This document shows, piece after piece, positions 41,629-51,634 of a stretch of 64,000 nucleotides of DNA (the stretch's first letter is position 1; each line of letters opens with the position of its first letter). The DNA is from Parvularcula oceani (lineage in GTDB: Bacteria; Pseudomonadota; Alphaproteobacteria; Caulobacterales; Parvularculaceae). The notes under the pieces were generated by a model. It was not told the DNA's origin. It saw only the letters and a program-made list of their open reading frames with translations, and searched no databases. Both the position numbers and the translations under genes were made by a program. The stretch is from positions 1 through 64,000 of the forward strand of contig NZ_JPHU01000013.1 of NCBI RefSeq assembly GCF_000733125.1, given 5' to 3'.

Positions 41629-42852
41629 ATGTCCGCGACTATCCGCCCAGAAGATGTCTCCCCCGACAGCGCAGCGCCCTCTCCCGAGAACTCGCTCGAG
41701 CAGATCCGCCGACTCGCAAGGGTGGCGGACACGATCATCGGCTCCATGCGGACCCTCGCGGGCGAGCGGGAGCAGGCGAATGGCGGCCGGCGCTACAAGC
41801 TGACCGATGTCGCGGCGATGATCGGCAAGTCGGTCGACGCCATCCGGCGCGCCGAGGCCGCCGGACAGCTACCGGAGCCGGAATTCCGGCCCTCGGGGCA
41901 GCGCCTCGGCTATTCCCTGGCCGATGTGAACCGGATGCGGGACCATTTCGGGCGCAGGCCCTGGCGGTCGGCGAGCGACGAGCCGGTCCTGCTCGCCGTG
42001 CAGAACTTCAAGGGCGGCGTCGGCAAATCCACCATCGCCGCGCACACTGCGCAGCACCTCGCGGAACAAGGCTATCGTGTCCTGATCGTCGATGCGGACA
42101 GCCAGGCCTCCACCACGACGCTGTTCGGCTTCAACCCCGACCGGGACATCGAGGTCGAGGACACGCTGCTGCCCTATCTGATCGGCGACCGCGCCGATGG
42201 CCTGCATTACGCCGCGCGGGGCACGCATTGGGACGGGCTCGACCTGATCCCGGCCAATCTGGGGCTCTACTCGGCGGAGTACATTCTCTCCCAGCAGGTG
42301 AAGGGCAATGTCGCCATGCTGTCGCGCATGAAGACCGGCCTGCGGGAGATCGCCGAGGGCTATGACGTGGTGGTGATCGACCCGCCGCCCGCGCTCGGCA
42401 TGATCTCCCTTTCGGTGCTTCAGGCGGCCAATGCCATCCTGATCCCGACTCCGCCGAGTTCGATCGATTTCGCCTCGACCGCCGCCTATCTCTCCATGCT
42501 CGAAGAGGTGGTCGAGAGCCTGGTCGAGACGCTCGGGCTCGACGTCTCCTATGCATTCGTCAGCCTCCTCGCCACCAAGGTGGTGGAGAGCAAGGGCGCG
42601 CATGAGGCGATGCGCGAGGTCATGGGGCGCGGCTTCGGGCGGGACATCCTGCCGACGGCGCTGCTCGATTCGGCGGAATTCGACACCGCTTCGGTCGAGA
42701 TGCGCACCGTCTACGAGCATTCGGGCGCCAGGACGCAGACCCATAAGCGCTGCCGCAACAATCTCGACGCCGTCATGCGCGACCTCGAAATCCTCATCCG
42801 CCGCACCTGGCCCAGCCATCGCCAGTCCCTGCGCGCCGAAGGAATCGCCTGA
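41629..42852 (+). CDS. parA: ParA-type partition ATPase with N-terminal HTH
   Basis: 407 residues from ATG 41629, with GAGGAG seven bases upstream (an ATG at 41599 is less likely). N-terminal helical region and MerR-like HTH (YKLTDVAAMIGKSVDAIRRAEAAGQL, about 57-82) fit a type Ia ParA, which represses its own operon. Deviant Walker A KGGVGKS at 128-134, Walker A' VDADSQAST and Walker B VVVIDPPPALG follow. It drives segregation of the replicon with ParB. The alphaproteobacterial RepA/ParA label is also used for this family; the adjacent gene order is parA-parB, with repA 4 kb away. Confidence 0.93.
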   Translation: MSATIRPEDVSPDSAAPSPENSLEQIRRLARVADTIIGSMRTLAGEREQANGGRRYKLTDVAAMIGKSVDAIRRAEAAGQLPEPEFRPSGQRLGYSLADVNRMRDHFGRRPWRSASDEPVLLAVQNFKGGVGKSTIAAHTAQHLAEQGYRVLIVDADSQASTTTLFGFNPDRDIEVEDTLLPYLIGDRADGLHYAARGTHWDGLDLIPANLGLYSAEYILSQQVKGNVAMLSRMKTGLREIAEGYDVVVIDPPPALGMISLSVLQAANAILIPTPPSSIDFASTAAYLSMLEEVVESLVETLGLDVSYAFVSLLATKVVESKGAHEAMREVMGRGFGRDILPTALLDSAEFDTASVEMRTVYEHSGARTQTHKRCRNNLDAVMRDLEILIRRTWPSHRQSLRAEGIA

Positions 42853-42864
42853 GAGACGAAAGGG

Positions 42865-42915
42865 TGTGCACCCGTGCACACCCCCGCCAGACCGCGTGCA
42901 CCGGTGCACACCCCC
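42865..42915. promoter_or_regulatory. Paired GTGCACC(C/G)GTGCAC palindromes between parA and parB
   Basis: Two copies of a 20-bp unit GTGCACCSGTGCACACCCCC (42866-42885 and 42896-42915), each built on a 14-bp palindrome; the second palindrome is perfect (42896-42909), the first has one central mismatch. Centres are 30 bp apart, three helical turns. Placement in the 79-bp parA-parB gap makes this the best candidate for the cognate parS or a ParB-binding site of this system. Confidence 0.65.
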
Positions 42916-42931
42916 AAAAAGGACTCCGCTC

Positions 42932-43921
42932 ATGCCGCCTCGCAAACGCTCCCTCGCTCTCGCCGACGCCATCGCAGCGCAACTCGAAGGCGGAGAGGCC
43001 GCGCCGCAGCCCAAGAAGCGCGCCTATGCCGCGACGCGCGAAGGCCTGCTCCAGGACCTCGAAAGCGGCCGCCTGCAGAACGGCAAGATCCGCCTCGTCG
43101 ACCCGGCGCGCTGCCGCATGTGGGCGCGGCATAACCGCATCTACGACCTCCTGAACGCGCAGAACTGCGCCAGCCTGATCGACAGCATGAAGGCGCTCGG
43201 CCGCCAGGAAATGCCCGCCATCGTGCGCCCGGTCGCGAACGACCCCGACCATGATTTCGAGGTCATCTGCGGCGCCCGGCGCCATTTCGCCGTCAGCCAT
43301 CTGCGCGCCGAAGAGCATTCGGATATCCGCTACCTGGTCGATGTGCGGGACATGTCGGACGAGGAGGCCTTCCGGGTCTCCGACGCCGAGAACCGGGACC
43401 GGGAGGACATCTCCGACTATGAGCGCTCCGCCGACTATGCCCGCGCGCTGACGGATTTCTATGGCGGCAACCGCAAGCTGATGGCCGAGCGGATCGGCGT
43501 CGACCGGACCTGGCTCTCACGCTTCGTGCGGATCGCGGAGCTGCCCGATGCCGTGGTGTCGGCCTATGGCGATGTCCGCTCGCTCGGGATCAAGCACGCA
43601 TCCGAACTCTACCCACTGCTCTCGGAGCCGGCGGCGAAATCGCGCCTCATCGCCGAGGCGGAGCGCCTCGCGGGCGAGCAGGAGGAGCGCCGGGCGCGGG
43701 GGCAGGCGCCGCTCGAGCCCCGCGCGGTGCTCTCCAGGCTCAAGCGCGCGGCGTCGGGAGAGGGCGAGGCCTCGGCCGCCCGCACGCGCAAAGATGAGAG
43801 CGGCAAGGTGCTGTTCCGGGTCGAGGACCGGGCGCGCAGCGTCGTCGTGACCATCCCCAGAGACCGCCTCGCCGCGCTCGAACTCCTGATGGCGGAGCTG
43901 CGGGACGAACTCGGCGCCTGA
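42932..43921 (+). CDS. parB: ParB-type partition protein
   Basis: 329 residues from ATG 42932 with AAGGA upstream. N-terminal ParB/Srx-like nuclease-fold domain with VICGARRHFAVSHLRA (box II arginine patch) and SDAENRDREDISDYERSADYARAL, then the HTH GNRKLMAERIGVDRTWLSRFVRIAELPD, a charged linker and a dimerisation tail. It resembles the plasmid RepB/ParB branch rather than chromosomal Spo0J-like ParB. It loads on centromere sites and stimulates ParA. Convergent with the hybrid kinase gene, 30 bp apart. Confidence 0.93.
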   Translation: MPPRKRSLALADAIAAQLEGGEAAPQPKKRAYAATREGLLQDLESGRLQNGKIRLVDPARCRMWARHNRIYDLLNAQNCASLIDSMKALGRQEMPAIVRPVANDPDHDFEVICGARRHFAVSHLRAEEHSDIRYLVDVRDMSDEEAFRVSDAENRDREDISDYERSADYARALTDFYGGNRKLMAERIGVDRTWLSRFVRIAELPDAVVSAYGDVRSLGIKHASELYPLLSEPAAKSRLIAEAERLAGEQEERRARGQAPLEPRAVLSRLKRAASGEGEASAARTRKDESGKVLFRVEDRARSVVVTIPRDRLAALELLMAELRDELGA

Positions 43922-43951
43922 TCGCGGGCGCCTCCGCCCCGCGGGCGCGGC

Positions 43952-46405
43952 TCAGGCGACGTGGCGCTCCACCGACCGCCGCGCGGCCAGCACCGTCTCG
44001 ATCGCTTCGACGATATGGACCTCGGACAGGGGCTTGGCGACGAAGCCGTCGCAGCCGGCGGCCAGCATCTCGTCCTTGGCGCCCTGGAAGGCATCCGCCG
44101 TCACCGCGATGATCGGGACCTCGCCGAGAGGCCCGTCCATGGCGCGGATCTCGCGGGTCGCTTCGAGCCCGTCGAGGCGCGGCATCTGCTTGTCCATGAG
44201 GACGAGATCGTATTCTCCCGTCCGCACGGCATCCACTGCCTCCTGCCCGTCCGAAACGATGGCGATGGAGGCGACATGCTTGGCCAGATAGGCGCGGACG
44301 ACCATCTGGTTGACCTCATTGTCCTCCGCCACCAGCACGCGCAGATCCTGGAGGCTCCGCGGCGAGAGGGGGCGGGCGGGCAGCGGCGGCTGCACGGCAG
44401 GACGCCGCGCATCCACCAGCGGCAGGGCGAGGGAGAAGGTCGAGCCTTCGCCGGGCACGCTCTCGACGGCGATCTCGCCGCCCATCAGCCGCGCCAGGCG
44501 CCGGCAGATCGCAAGGCCGAGGCCGGTTCCGCCATAGCGGCGGCTCGCCCCGCTCGACGCCTGCTCGAACATCTCGAAGATCCGCTCCTGATCGGCCTCG
44601 TCGATGCCGATCCCGGTGTCCTGGACGGCGATGACGAGCCGCTCGTCGCGGCAATGGGCAGAGAGGCGGACGCTGCCTTCCTCGGTGAACTTGATCGCGT
44701 TGTTCAGCAGGTTGTTGACGATCTGGCGGACGTGCTTCTCGTCGATGACGGCGCTGGCGGGGCAGTCCTCCACCTCGGCATAGAGGCCGATGCCCCGGTC
44801 CTCGGCGGGCCGCTCCCAGAGCCCTAGGAGGCTTTCGAACATCGCCGTCAGATCCGTTTCGGCGGGAAGGATCTCGGTCTCGTTCCGCTCGATCTTCGCC
44901 ATGTCGAGGAGGTCGTTGACGATGGCGAGAAGGCTCTCCCCCGCCTCGTTCGCGATGCGGATGCGCGGACGGTTCGGATCGGCGGGCGGCATGTCGCGCA
45001 GCACGACCTCGGTCATGCCGATGATTCCGTTGAGCGGCGTGCGGATTTCGTGGCTGGTGGCGGCGAGGAAGCGCATCTTCGCTTCATTGGCCGCCATCAG
45101 CGCGGCATTGGTCTCGGTCAGTTCCTCATGGCTCGCCGACAGCTCGGCGTTCACCGCCTCGAGGCGGCTGTGATGGCCGCGCTGGACGCGGATGACGATC
45201 AGGCCCGTCAGCAGGAGGACGCCGAGGCTTGCGGAAAGAGCGATCACCTTGATGCGCTGCTGCTGGCGTTCGGCCTCCGCCCTTGCCAGCCGGTCGCGCA
45301 GGCCCGCGGTCTCCAGCCGCTGGATCTCGAGCGCCTGGCTGGCGAAGTCGAATTCGGCGGCGCTCAGCGCCAGATTTGCGGAGGCCGCGGCGTCCCGCGC
45401 CGCCGTGTCGAGCCGCACGAAGGCTTCGAGGTGGTCATAGGCCGCGGCCGGGTCGATGTCCTCGAGAAGACGGCTGCCGAGCGCATGGAATTCGAGATAG
45501 CGCGGCGGCGTCTCCGACAGGTCCTTGCCGGCGAAGACCCGCCTGAGATCGGCGAGCGCCTCGGCCTCGTCCCCGGCCGCCGCCGAAAGCTGGGCCCGCA
45601 CCCCGTAGAGGAAGTCCGACCAGCCCGGCATGTCGGCGCGTTCCGCGATGGCGAGAGCGTTCTCGATGCTCGTCGCGGCATCCGAATAGACGCCGGCCGC
45701 CGTCTGGACCGATGCGATATTGGTCAGGACGCGCGCCTGCAGGAATTCGCTATCGAGCGCCTCCGCCATGGCCAGGGCCCGGCGGAACATGGCCAGAGCG
45801 CGGCCATGGCGGCCCAGCGCCTTCAGCGCATTGGCCTGATTGTTGAGGGAGGAGAGGGTGAGCATCGGGTCGCCCTGATGCGCCTTTTCGGCCCGCGCAT
45901 AGTAGTCGAGGGCGCGGGCATAGGCATGGGCGCCGTTGTAGAGCGAGCCGATCGTCTGCAGCACGACGGCCTGGCTGCGGGTCTCGCCGGCCTGGTCGTA
46001 GAGGTCGTAGGCCTCGTGATAGTAAGCGAGCGCATCGGCCACCTCGCCGGCCTGCCGGGCGATCCGGCCCTGGGTCAGCAGGAGGTCGCCGCGCAGCTTG
46101 GGCGCGAGGAAATCGTCCAGGAGGTCGAGGCCGCGCGCCGCGAAGGCCTCTGCCTCCGAGGCCCGGTTCATGCGGAAAAGCGCCTCGGCGCGCAGCCAGA
46201 GAATGGTCGCTTCCTCGACAGCCGTCAGGCCGGGCGTCGCGTTGAGCTCCTCCGCGAGCAGCAGGGAATGGGCCGGATCCTTCATCATGGAGGCCTTCGC
46301 CTCCTCGACCTGCGCGCCGATCTCGGCCGCGGCGGCGGGAAGGGCCGCAAGCAGCGCGAAGACGAGAACCGCTCTTCGGGTCGTTCTTTGCAGAAGGCCG
46401 ATCAT
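43952..46405 (-). CDS. TPR-containing membrane hybrid histidine kinase
   Basis: 817 residues. Signal/anchor at 6-27, periplasmic region with about six TPR-like helical repeats (for example [52 protein letters not shown], about 123-175), a membrane helix near residue 392 ([21 protein letters not shown]), a coiled linker, HisKA with [14 protein letters not shown], HATPase with [14 protein letters not shown] and [19 protein letters not shown], and a C-terminal receiver with Asp in [19 protein letters not shown]. The signal and any downstream phosphotransfer partner are unknown. Single-gene unit. Confidence 0.92.
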   Translation of the reverse strand: MIGLLQRTTRRAVLVFALLAALPAAAAEIGAQVEEAKASMMKDPAHSLLLAEELNATPGLTAVEEATILWLRAEALFRMNRASEAEAFAARGLDLLDDFLAPKLRGDLLLTQGRIARQAGEVADALAYYHEAYDLYDQAGETRSQAVVLQTIGSLYNGAHAYARALDYYARAEKAHQGDPMLTLSSLNNQANALKALGRHGRALAMFRRALAMAEALDSEFLQARVLTNIASVQTAAGVYSDAATSIENALAIAERADMPGWSDFLYGVRAQLSAAAGDEAEALADLRRVFAGKDLSETPPRYLEFHALGSRLLEDIDPAAAYDHLEAFVRLDTAARDAAASANLALSAAEFDFASQALEIQRLETAGLRDRLARAEAERQQQRIKVIALSASLGVLLLTGLIVIRVQRGHHSRLEAVNAELSASHEELTETNAALMAANEAKMRFLAATSHEIRTPLNGIIGMTEVVLRDMPPADPNRPRIRIANEAGESLLAIVNDLLDMAKIERNETEILPAETDLTAMFESLLGLWERPAEDRGIGLYAEVEDCPASAVIDEKHVRQIVNNLLNNAIKFTEEGSVRLSAHCRDERLVIAVQDTGIGIDEADQERIFEMFEQASSGASRRYGGTGLGLAICRRLARLMGGEIAVESVPGEGSTFSLALPLVDARRPAVQPPLPARPLSPRSLQDLRVLVAEDNEVNQMVVRAYLAKHVASIAIVSDGQEAVDAVRTGEYDLVLMDKQMPRLDGLEATREIRAMDGPLGEVPIIAVTADAFQGAKDEMLAAGCDGFVAKPLSEVHIVEAIETVLAARRSVERHVA

Positions 46406-46473
46406 TCTTCCCTGCCTGAAACGGGTCGAACCCCGGGCTTACAACCAATGCGTTGAAGTATTCTCAAGAGAAT

Positions 46474-46498
46474 GCGGCGGGGAGGTCCTCCCCGCCGC
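46474..46498 (-). terminator. GC-rich hairpin after the subtilase gene
   Basis: Perfect 12-bp arms (GCGGCGGGGAGG and complement) around one central base, starting 10 bp past the stop at 46508. Downstream on the minus strand reads ATTCTCTTG, a weak U-tract. Probable terminator. Confidence 0.6.
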
Positions 46499-46507
46499 AC
46501 GAGGCGT

Positions 46508-49336
46508 TCAGAATTTCGCTGACAGGGACAGGCCGAGCTGGCCTTCCTCGCGCTCGGCCTCATAGGCCGTCACGGCCGACAGGTTCACTCTGCCGGGCAG
46601 GAGGGGAAGCGCGTAATCCGCCTCGATCAGCAGCGGGACCGCGCCGCCGAGCTCCAAGGTCCTGTCCACGAAGGCGCGCTCGCCGGTCTGCCGGTCCGTC
46701 ACCTCGTAGGAGGAGAGGGTCACCGCGCCGGCGGTCACGCTCAGAGGCTGGCTCGCCGTCAGGGTCAGGCGGTCGCCGGGCCGCAGCAGGGTCCCGGTGC
46801 TGGCGCGCAGCGCGAAGGCCCGGCTCTGGACGCCTTCCTCGGCGAGGGCGAGAACGCCGCTCTGCGCCTCGGCCCGGGTCATGCCCGCCGTGGCCGTGAG
46901 GCCGAAGGTGATGCCGCGGATTTCCGGCGCTGCGAATTCCGCCGTCACCGCCCGGGTCACCGCGCCGCCCGACAGCGACAGCGCGCCGGCCCCTTGGGTG
47001 CCCAGAACGCCGTTGGCCTCGTCGAGGCGCTGATAGGACAGGCCGAACGCGCCGCCCAGAAGCGGCCGGCTCAGGGACAGGCTGGTCGCCCGCGCCTCAT
47101 AGCCTTCCACCGCGAATGTATCGCGCGTCGGATCGTCATCGAAGCCGAAGCGGCCTTCATGCGGATCATTGGCGCTGACCGCGAAGCTGAGGGCGCCGAG
47201 CGCGCCCGCCGGCATCGAGGCGGCCGCATAGGTGCCGCCCGAGGCGAAGCCTGCGACCGGCATGACGCTGCCGGCCTGCCCGCTGACGTCGCGCGCCGCA
47301 TCGAAGAGCAGCGAGCCCGGCGCATTCGCGCCCGCGCCCAGGGTGAAGCCGAGGCCCCCCTCGCTCGTCAGCGTGACGCTGCCGGTCTGCTGGCCCTGGG
47401 CGTCCACACCGGAGGTCAGGGCCAGCGAATAGCCCGGCCGCTCCTCCGTCAGCGTGACCGGCGCCTCTGCGAAGCCCGCGCCCATCGCCCAGTCCTCGAG
47501 GCGGCGGTAAAGATGGGACTGCACGGGCTGCCGCCCGCCTGCGGTCGTCACCTGCGTGCCGCTCACCCGCGTCGAAAGGGGAATCGCGAAGTCGCGGAAG
47601 GTGTCGCCCACGCTCTCATAGGCATAGAGGACCGCATCCTCGGAATCCGCCAGCCGCGCGAGAAGGCCGTCCGTGATCAGGGCATCGCGCAGGGACTGCG
47701 TCCCGATCGTCCGGCCGCCCCGCGGCCGGGTGCGGAAGGTGAGGGCATCGAAGCTGAGCGGCGATTGCGCCGCCTCGACGTTCAAGAGGCCCCAGCCATA
47801 GACCGGGTCCACGCCGGGCGCGCCGAGATCGGTCGCGCTGCGCAGCACGATCTGCGCCGTGGTGGCCGCGTGGTTCTCCAGCCACGGCCAGCGCGACTGG
47901 AGGAGGGCGACCGTGCCGGTGACCAGCGGCGCGGCCATGGAGGTGCCGCTGAGGCGCCGCGTGCCGCCCGCGCCGTCATCGGTCAGGATGAGCTCGCCCG
48001 GCGCGACGAGGAAATGATCCATCAGCCGCTCGCCCGGGCGGCAGCCGAAGAAGCCGGTCATGCACGCCGTTCCGGGGCGGTTGGAGAAGTCGGAGATCTC
48101 TCCGGCGGCATTGACGCTGCCCACGAGGAGCAGGCCGTCATTGGCGCCGCTGTTCCACCAGAAGCTGCTCTTGCCGAGAGCGCCGTCATTGCCCGCGGCC
48201 TTGACCACGACGAGGTCGTCATAGCGCATTTGCGGGCTGAGCGCGTAGGCCCAGTCCTGGTCGAGGACCTGGTCCTCGACGCCCAGCGACAGGTTCACCA
48301 CATGGGCGCCTTCGCGGCGCAGCTTGCGCAGGCCGCGCGTGACGTCCCACCAATTCGTGGTGCCGGTCTCGTCATAGGGATTCCAGACGGCGAGGTCGGC
48401 ATTCGGGACCATGCCCATCGTGCCCTGCCAGTCATGCGGGGCGGCGATCAGCGAGGCGACGGCGGTGCCGTGGCCGGTCGCGACATTGTCGAGATCGTCG
48501 ACATAGCCGCCAGAATAGGTCACGCGGCCCAGCGTGCTGGCGCCCGCGCCGATCGTGCTGTCGATGAGGCCGATCACCGGCCTGTGCCCGCTGTTCTGTT
48601 CCTGGGCGAGGCGCGGCGACCAGCCGACCATCCCCATCCACCAGTCGAAGCGGTCCCGGCCGGAATAGTTCATCAGGCCGTCGTAGAAATCGAGGAAGAA
48701 GCGGCTGCGCGCGCGCGGGGAGAGGGCGCCGAGCGTCGCAGGCTCCGAAAGGTCGATGCCGTAGCGGGCCAGGAGCGGGTCGACGAAGGCGTCCTGATAG
48801 GCCGAGCCCGTCCGCACCTCGATCGCCTGGCCGAAGACGCCCTCGGCTCTGTCGAAGAGCTCGCCGAGCTTTCCGGCGGCCAGACTCACCTCGTCATCGG
48901 TGAAGACGCGGTCCATGGTGCCGTCCCAAAAGGGTTCGATATCGCCCCAGAACGGTTCGATATCTCCCCAGAAGGGCTCGATATCACCCCAGAAAGGATC
49001 GATGTCCCCCCAGCGCGGGTCGACAGTGCCGAACGGATCGATGTCTCCCCAGAAGGGCTCGATATCGCCCCAGAAGGGATCGATGTCCCCCCAGCGCGGG
49101 TCGACGGTGCCGAAGGGATCAATGTCTCCCCAGAACGGCTCGATATCGCCCCAGAAAGGCTCGATGTCCCCCCAGAACGGTTCGATATCGCCCCACTCGG
49201 CCTCGATGGCAAAATTGCTGCTATTGCCGACGGGCCCCATATCCGCGGCCGGATAGGCGACCAGGGCCTCTTGAGCGCCGGCGGACGCCGACAGCAGCGC
49301 AAGAGCGGCGACCCCGGTGGAGAGAACAGATTTCAT
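46508..49336 (-). CDS. Subtilase (S8) autotransporter-like protein with WGDIxPF repeats
   Basis: 942 residues from ATG 49336 with signal peptide (MKSVLSTGVAALALLSASAGAQ). A repeat block of 11 WGDI(E/D)PF heptads, twice interrupted by GTVDPR, fills residues 48-136. The S8 peptidase domain follows with triad Asp259 (IGLIDST), His289 (GHGTAVAS) and Ser466 (GTSMAAP). The remaining C-terminal half is beta-rich and ends in Phe (LSLSAKF), as in autotransporter/outer-membrane barrels. A secreted or surface protease is inferred; the repeat lies where a propeptide would be. It is downstream of the glucan operon, with its own hairpins on both sides. Confidence 0.85.
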   Translation of the reverse strand: MKSVLSTGVAALALLSASAGAQEALVAYPAADMGPVGNSSNFAIEAEWGDIEPFWGDIEPFWGDIEPFWGDIDPFGTVDPRWGDIDPFWGDIEPFWGDIDPFGTVDPRWGDIDPFWGDIEPFWGDIEPFWGDIEPFWDGTMDRVFTDDEVSLAAGKLGELFDRAEGVFGQAIEVRTGSAYQDAFVDPLLARYGIDLSEPATLGALSPRARSRFFLDFYDGLMNYSGRDRFDWWMGMVGWSPRLAQEQNSGHRPVIGLIDSTIGAGASTLGRVTYSGGYVDDLDNVATGHGTAVASLIAAPHDWQGTMGMVPNADLAVWNPYDETGTTNWWDVTRGLRKLRREGAHVVNLSLGVEDQVLDQDWAYALSPQMRYDDLVVVKAAGNDGALGKSSFWWNSGANDGLLLVGSVNAAGEISDFSNRPGTACMTGFFGCRPGERLMDHFLVAPGELILTDDGAGGTRRLSGTSMAAPLVTGTVALLQSRWPWLENHAATTAQIVLRSATDLGAPGVDPVYGWGLLNVEAAQSPLSFDALTFRTRPRGGRTIGTQSLRDALITDGLLARLADSEDAVLYAYESVGDTFRDFAIPLSTRVSGTQVTTAGGRQPVQSHLYRRLEDWAMGAGFAEAPVTLTEERPGYSLALTSGVDAQGQQTGSVTLTSEGGLGFTLGAGANAPGSLLFDAARDVSGQAGSVMPVAGFASGGTYAAASMPAGALGALSFAVSANDPHEGRFGFDDDPTRDTFAVEGYEARATSLSLSRPLLGGAFGLSYQRLDEANGVLGTQGAGALSLSGGAVTRAVTAEFAAPEIRGITFGLTATAGMTRAEAQSGVLALAEEGVQSRAFALRASTGTLLRPGDRLTLTASQPLSVTAGAVTLSSYEVTDRQTGERAFVDRTLELGGAVPLLIEADYALPLLPGRVNLSAVTAYEAEREEGQLGLSLSAKF
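48929..49195 (-). repeat. Tandem 21-bp units encoding WGDI(E/D)PF, with two 18-bp GTVDPR inserts
   Basis: 267 bp encode 89 residues: eleven heptads and two hexads in the order EEED-GTVDPR-DED-GTVDPR-DEEE (letters give residue 5 of each heptad). A 27-residue super-unit (WGDIDPF, GTVDPR, WGDIDPF, WGDIEPF) occurs twice in tandem. DNA copies differ only at a few third positions, so recent duplication or gene conversion is likely and copy number may vary between strains. Confidence 0.95.
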
Positions 49337-49345
49337 TGGATTGGC

Positions 49346-49370
49346 GATCCTCGATAAACAGTCGAGGATC
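49346..49370 (-). promoter_or_regulatory. 5' leader hairpin that masks the subtilase Shine-Dalgarno
   Basis: Perfect 9-bp arms GATCCTCGA/TCGAGGATC with a 7-nt loop end 9 bases before the start codon at 49336. The only purine-rich ribosome-binding sequence (GAGGA) is inside the 3' arm, so the stem would have to open for efficient translation. The layout resembles an RNA thermometer or other translational switch; this is inferred from pairing only. Confidence 0.5.
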
Positions 49371-49388
49371 ATGAAACCCAATTCATGT

Positions 49389-49425
49389 TTACCCGCCGCA
49401 AACGAACGTGGTTAACGGCGGGTAA
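49389..49425 (-). terminator. Inverted repeat immediately after glgB
   Basis: Perfect 10-bp arms TTACCCGCCG and CGGCGGGTAA with a 17-nt loop, starting 2 bp past the glgB stop on the minus strand. The loop contains GTTAAC. Probable end of the glgE-treS-glgB transcript, though no clean U-tract follows. Confidence 0.55.
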
Positions 49426-49427
49426 GC

Positions 49428-51593
<2,166 letters not shown>

Positions 51594-51634
51594 GGGGAGG
51601 CTCCTTTCGAGATCGAATGGAGGAGGGGAGGGCC

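Noticed and set aside
36623-43921. A repABC operon
   Set aside because: The initiator is RPA-type, on the opposite strand and 4 kb from parAB; no RepC-type protein is present.
48929-49195. CRISPR or DNA-level satellite
   Set aside because: The 21-bp period keeps frame with an encoded heptad inside a long gene, so this is a protein-coding repeat.
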